A DNA stretch of 64,000 bases from Cronobacter malonaticus LMG 23826. GTDB taxonomy: Bacteria > Pseudomonadota > Gammaproteobacteria > Enterobacterales > Enterobacteriaceae. This document shows, piece after piece, positions 60,828 through 64,000 of the stretch. The stretch spans positions 2,108,001 through 2,172,000 of the forward strand of contig NZ_CP013940.1 of NCBI RefSeq assembly GCF_001277215.2, written 5' to 3'. A model generated the notes under the pieces. It was not told the origin of the DNA. It saw only the letters and a list, made by a program, of their open reading frames with translations, and ran no database searches. Positions within the stretch are counted from its first letter, which is position 1. Each line of letters starts with the position of its first letter. Position numbers and translations under genes: made by a program.

Positions 60828-60938
60828 AGTTTTATCCTCAGTGAATGATGACCTCTGTCATCGGCTGAGAATAAGCGCTTTCCATCGGGCTGTGTACTAG
60901 GACAAAATGGCACCCTGCGTTCTGTCTGAGGAACGATA

Positions 60939-61844
60939 ATGCAAAGCGATCTTAACGACTATTTTTACTATGCCGAAGTGGTGAGCCACGGCGGTTTTGC
61001 CGCCGCCAGCCGGGCGCTGAAGCAGCCGAAATCAAAGCTCAGCCGCCGCGTGGCGGGGCTTGAGGCGCAGCTTGGCGTGCGCCTGATTGAGCGTTCCAGC
61101 CGCCGTTTTCGCGTCACCGATATCGGCCAGGCGTTTTACGACCAGTGCCGCGCGATGTTGCTGGAGGCGGAAAAAGCGCAGGCGATCATCGCCCAGGCGC
61201 GTAAGGAGCCGCAGGGCGTGGTGCGTTTCAGCTGCCCGACGGGCATGGTGGAGATTATCCAGGCCATGCTGCCCGCGTTTATGCACCGCTACCCGCAGGT
61301 AAAGCTGCAAATCATCGCCATCGACCGCCCTGTCGATTTAATCGAAGAGCGCGTGGATGTGGCGCTGCGGGTGCGCACCGAACTGACCAGCGACGCCGAG
61401 CTGATTATGCGCACGCTGGGCACGTCCAACCGTATCCTGGTAGCCAGCCCGCAGCTTGCCAGTAAACTTAGCGGAGCTGTCGACACCCTCGCCTGCCATC
61501 CGACGCTTGGCACCAGCGACGAGCCGGGTGAAATCAGCTGGGCGCTGGAACATGAACAGGGAAAACGGTGTCTGATTCGCCATCAGCCGCGGCTCAGCTG
61601 CAGCGATTTTACGGCTGTCCGCGCGGCGGCTATCGCCGGGCTGGGCATTGCGCTACTGCCGGATCACGTTTGCGCCAAAGCGCTGAAAACCGGCGAACTG
61701 GTGCATGTTTATCGCGGCTGGCAGGGCCAGCGCGGAATTGTGCATCTGGTGTTTACCACGCGTCGTGGTCTGCCGCCCGCGGTCAGAGCGTTTATCGATC
61801 ATCTGGCCGCGCACTTTCCGCACACCACATCGGCTTTCCAGTAA
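60939..61844 (+). CDS. LysR-family transcription regulator
   Basis: A 301-residue LysR-type protein. The winged helix-turn-helix is in residues 1-60 (VSHGGFAAASRALKQPKSKL). The effector-binding domain follows from about 90. It probably controls the divergent SDR gene from the 111-bp gap; a T-N11-A type site there was not resolved with confidence. It ends 26 bp before rstB on the same strand, so rstB may be transcribed from the LysR promoter. Confidence 0.9.
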   Translation: MQSDLNDYFYYAEVVSHGGFAAASRALKQPKSKLSRRVAGLEAQLGVRLIERSSRRFRVTDIGQAFYDQCRAMLLEAEKAQAIIAQARKEPQGVVRFSCPTGMVEIIQAMLPAFMHRYPQVKLQIIAIDRPVDLIEERVDVALRVRTELTSDAELIMRTLGTSNRILVASPQLASKLSGAVDTLACHPTLGTSDEPGEISWALEHEQGKRCLIRHQPRLSCSDFTAVRAAAIAGLGIALLPDHVCAKALKTGELVHVYRGWQGQRGIVHLVFTTRRGLPPAVRAFIDHLAAHFPHTTSAFQ

Positions 61845-61870
61845 CCGCGCCGCTGGCGTGAGAGATTGTC

Positions 61871-63166
61871 ATGAAAAAACTCTTTATACAGTTCTATTTG
61901 CTGCTGTTTGTCTGCTTTCTGGTAATGACGATGCTGGTTGGGCTGGTCTATAAGTTCACCGCCGAGCGCGCCGGGCGTCAGTCGCTGGATGACCTGATGA
62001 AAAGCTCGCTCTACCTGATGCGCAGCGAACTGCGTGAAATCCCGCCGCATGAGTGGAACAAAACCATTAAAGAACTGGATTTGAACCTGTCGTTTAAGCT
62101 GCGTATCCAGCCGCTGAATCAGTATCACCTTAACGACATCAACAGCCGCCGCCTGCGCGAAGGCGAGATTGTGGCGCTGGACGATGAATATACATTTATC
62201 CAGCGGATCCCGCGCAGCCACTATGTGCTGGCGGTCGGCCCGGTGCCCTATCTTTATTTTCTGCACCAGATGCGGCTGCTGGATATCGCCCTGATTGCGC
62301 TGATCGCGATTTCTCTGGCGCTGCCGGTGTTTATCTGGATACGCCCGCACTGGCAGGAGATGCTGCGCCTTGAGACCGCGGCGCAGCGGCTCGGCGAAGG
62401 GCATCTGGATGAGCGCATTCATTTTGATAAAGCGTCGAGCTTTTCGCGGCTCGGCGTGGCGTTTAACCAGATGGCCAACAATATTAACGCGCTGATCGCC
62501 AGTAAAAAGCAGTTGATTGACGGGATAGCTCATGAGCTTCGCACGCCGCTGGTGCGCCTGCGTTACCGGCTGGAGATGAGCGATAACCTGAGTACCGCAG
62601 AATCGCAGGCGCTGAACCGCGATATCGGCCAGCTGGAAGCGCTTATAGAGGAGTTGCTGACTTACGCGCGGCTGGACCGCCCGCAAACAGAGCTCCATCT
62701 GACGCACCCGGAACTGCCGCGCTGGCTGCATGACTATGTGGACGACGCGCGCCTGCTGCACCCGGAGCGCGAGTTAATTCTCGCGCGCGTTGACCAGGGC
62801 GATTACGGCGCGCTGGATATGCGTCTTATGGAGCGCGTGCTGGATAATCTGGTGAATAACGCGCTGCGCTACAGCGAGCAGCGGCTGCGAATTGGCTTAT
62901 CGCTTGAGGGCGAGCAGGCGACGCTTGAAGTGGAAGATGACGGCACAGGCATACCGGAAGATGAGCGCAGCCGGGTGTTTGAGCCGTTTGTGCGCCTCGA
63001 TCCGAGCCGCGATCGCGCCACCGGCGGGTGCGGTCTGGGGCTTGCGATTGTGCATTCCATCGCCACCGCCATGAGCGGTGAAGTGAGCGTCACGCAAAGC
63101 GAACTCGGCGGCGCGCATTTTCGTTTTCGCTGGCCGGTGGTGGCGTTGCCCACAGAAGGCGTGTAA
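61871..63166 (+). CDS. rstB: RstB sensor histidine kinase
   Basis: A 431-residue kinase (E. coli RstB 433). TM1 lies at about 7-28, a short periplasmic sensor domain at 29-135, TM2 at about 137-157, then HAMP. The phospho-acceptor is His221 in DGIAHELRTPLVRLRYR; the N-box is LDNLVNNALRY and the G-boxes are EDDGTGIPE and GGCGLGLAIV. It phosphorylates RstA. It lies 1.8 kb away from rstA rather than directly behind it. Confidence 0.95.
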   Translation: MKKLFIQFYLLLFVCFLVMTMLVGLVYKFTAERAGRQSLDDLMKSSLYLMRSELREIPPHEWNKTIKELDLNLSFKLRIQPLNQYHLNDINSRRLREGEIVALDDEYTFIQRIPRSHYVLAVGPVPYLYFLHQMRLLDIALIALIAISLALPVFIWIRPHWQEMLRLETAAQRLGEGHLDERIHFDKASSFSRLGVAFNQMANNINALIASKKQLIDGIAHELRTPLVRLRYRLEMSDNLSTAESQALNRDIGQLEALIEELLTYARLDRPQTELHLTHPELPRWLHDYVDDARLLHPERELILARVDQGDYGALDMRLMERVLDNLVNNALRYSEQRLRIGLSLEGEQATLEVEDDGTGIPEDERSRVFEPFVRLDPSRDRATGGCGLGLAIVHSIATAMSGEVSVTQSELGGAHFRFRWPVVALPTEGV

Positions 63167-63182
63167 GGGTTACGGCGTGTCT

Positions 63183-63517
63183 GGCGGGTGCGCTTTGCTT
63201 ACCCGCCCTACGGTTAACTGCATTTTGCGTTATATCCTGTTTTGCGGCGGGTGCGCTGCGCTTACCCGCCCTACGGTTAACTGCACTGGCGTTATCTTCT
63301 GTTTTGCGGCGGGTGCGCTACGCTTACCCGCCCTACAGTTAGCTACACTGGCGTTATCTCTTGTTTTGCGGCGGGTGCGCGGGCTTACCCGCCCTACGGT
63401 TAGCTGCACTGGCGTTATCTCTTGTTTTGAGGCGGGTGCGCTTTGCTTACCCGCCCTACGTTACTGCGAATCTCATGCACTGTGTTTTGTAGGGTGGGTA
63501 AGCGCAGCGCACCCACC
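63183..63517. repeat. Tandem array of palindromic ~62-bp repeats
   Basis: Five direct units start at 63183, 63246, 63308, 63370 and 63431 (spacings 63, 62, 62 and 61). Each unit contains a hairpin GGCGGGTGCGC...CTTACCCGCC followed by CTACGGTTA-like sequence and a conserved linker ending GTTTTG(C)G. An inverted copy of the hairpin element (TAGGGTGGGTAAGCGC...CACCCACC) ends the array at 63489-63517. The hairpin resembles REP-type elements of enterobacteria. No CRISPR-like variable spacers are seen. Confidence 0.9.
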
Positions 63518-63607
63518 ACTTTCCTCATATTCACATTTCCCGCCTCGCCAATTTTCCTGCCCGGCTTTTAACTCGCTATGGTCAAACCTGGCGAAACTGT
63601 GCTAAAC

Positions 63608-63630
63608 ATAAAGTATGTTGTAACTAATGT
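63608..63630 (+). promoter_or_regulatory. Ter site (Tus-binding replication fork trap)
   Basis: The core GTATGTTGTAACTAA matches the E. coli Ter consensus, and the site stands 9 bp before the tus ATG, as TerB does in E. coli. By analogy with TerB it should block forks moving in the direction of tus transcription, left to right here, and also repress tus. Confidence 0.93.
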
Positions 63631-63639
63631 GAGAGCATC

Positions 63640-64000
63640 ATGGCCCGTTACGATCTCGTTGAACGCCTTAACGTCACTTTTCGCGAATTAGAACATGCAT
63701 TAATGGAGATGCGGGATGGCCTCGCGGCCTGCCGTCTGCTGGCGGCGCGGGTATTTAGCCTGCCCCAGGTGGAAAAAGGCAAAGAACATGACCCGCTGCT
63801 CACCATATCGGTGACGCAAAAAATCGGCAAAGAGGCGCAGGAGGCGGCGCTGCGTCACTTTACGCACCTGTTCATCCAGCAGCAGTCGGAAAAGCGCAGC
63901 AGCAAGGCGGCGGTGCGCCTGCCGGGCGCGGTCTGTTTCAGCGTCGATGACGCGCAGCACGAGGCGCTGCACGCGCTGGCCGATAAAATCAACGCGCTGA
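63640..64000 (+). CDS. tus: Replication terminus-binding protein Tus (5' part)
   Basis: The first 120 codons of tus are in the window. [35 protein letters not shown] and [19 protein letters not shown] match E. coli Tus closely. Tus bound to Ter stops replication forks in one direction. GAGAG lies upstream of the ATG, overlapping the region just after the Ter site, fitting autorepression. The gene continues past the right edge. Confidence 0.95.
   Translation, partial: MARYDLVERLNVTFRELEHALMEMRDGLAACRLLAARVFSLPQVEKGKEHDPLLTISVTQKIGKEAQEAALRHFTHLFIQQQSEKRSSKAAVRLPGAVCFSVDDAQHEALHALADKINAL

Noticed and set aside
63183..63470. The regularly spaced repeats as a CRISPR array
   Set aside because: The 'spacers' are conserved between units and no cas gene is present; the units are tandem REP-like hairpins.
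63177..63605. A 142-codon frame across the repeat array
   Set aside because: Its repeated peptide pattern simply reflects the tandem DNA repeat; it has no start context.

Overview
The window is chromosomal DNA of an enterobacterium, most likely Cronobacter or a close relative. It has high-GC, densely packed genes, near-identical orthologues of E. coli housekeeping genes (fnr, ogt, uspE, pntAB, ydgH, folM, rstAB, tus), and accessory operons otherwise known from Klebsiella/Enterobacter/Cronobacter-type genomes. The genus call is an inference from gene content; no search was run. A Ter site in front of tus at the right edge places the window next to the replication terminus.

Layout, left to right. 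1-338: 5' end of a dipeptide-type ABC binding protein (minus). 652-7259: srfABC operon with a strong terminator. 7561-12345: CigR-family secreted protein, a sugar isomerase-like protein, a chemoreceptor behind a sigma-28 promoter, and a secreted phytase-like esterase. 12446-17123 (minus): DmsABC-like molybdoenzyme operon with an extra polyferredoxin gene and an FNR-like site upstream. 17296-20387 (minus): tri-haem cytochrome c plus Tat-exported flavoprotein (spermidine dehydrogenase-like). 20490-24623: a patchwork of small orphan genes and an AT-rich islet holding a frameshifted membrane acyltransferase between two 236-bp copies of part of a GNAT gene.

24742-31910 (minus): patD-ydcVUTS and its regulator-like neighbour ydcR (putrescine/polyamine-type uptake and gamma-aminobutyraldehyde oxidation). 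32108-34664: cyanide-insensitive-type bd oxidase with a 45-residue DUF2474 subunit. 34788-35691: TetR regulator with a palindromic operator and an SMR efflux pump. 36095-40339: arabinoside uptake and degradation (GPH symporter, GH51 arabinofuranosidase, porin). 40486-47641: six overlapping genes encoding a peptide-type ABC importer, a luciferase-like monooxygenase and a carboxymuconolactone decarboxylase-like protein of unknown substrate.

47669-64000: mostly conserved core. It holds a HAD sugar phosphatase, smrA, a candidate intergenic small RNA, ogt, fnr, uspE, pntBA, ydgH, an arginine:ornithine-type antiporter, folM, rstA, an SDR/LysR pair lying between rstA and rstB, rstB, a tandem hairpin-repeat array, a Ter site and tus (cut by the window end).

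The strongest leads are: (i) the acyltransferase islet, with a homopolymer frameshift that could switch the gene on and off; (ii) the splitting of the rstA/rstB two-component pair; (iii) the tightly coupled ABC/luciferase/CMD operon of unknown substrate; (iv) srfABC as a membrane-anchored actin-like ATPase plus P-loop NTPase machine; (v) a possible ~100-nt small RNA upstream of ogt.
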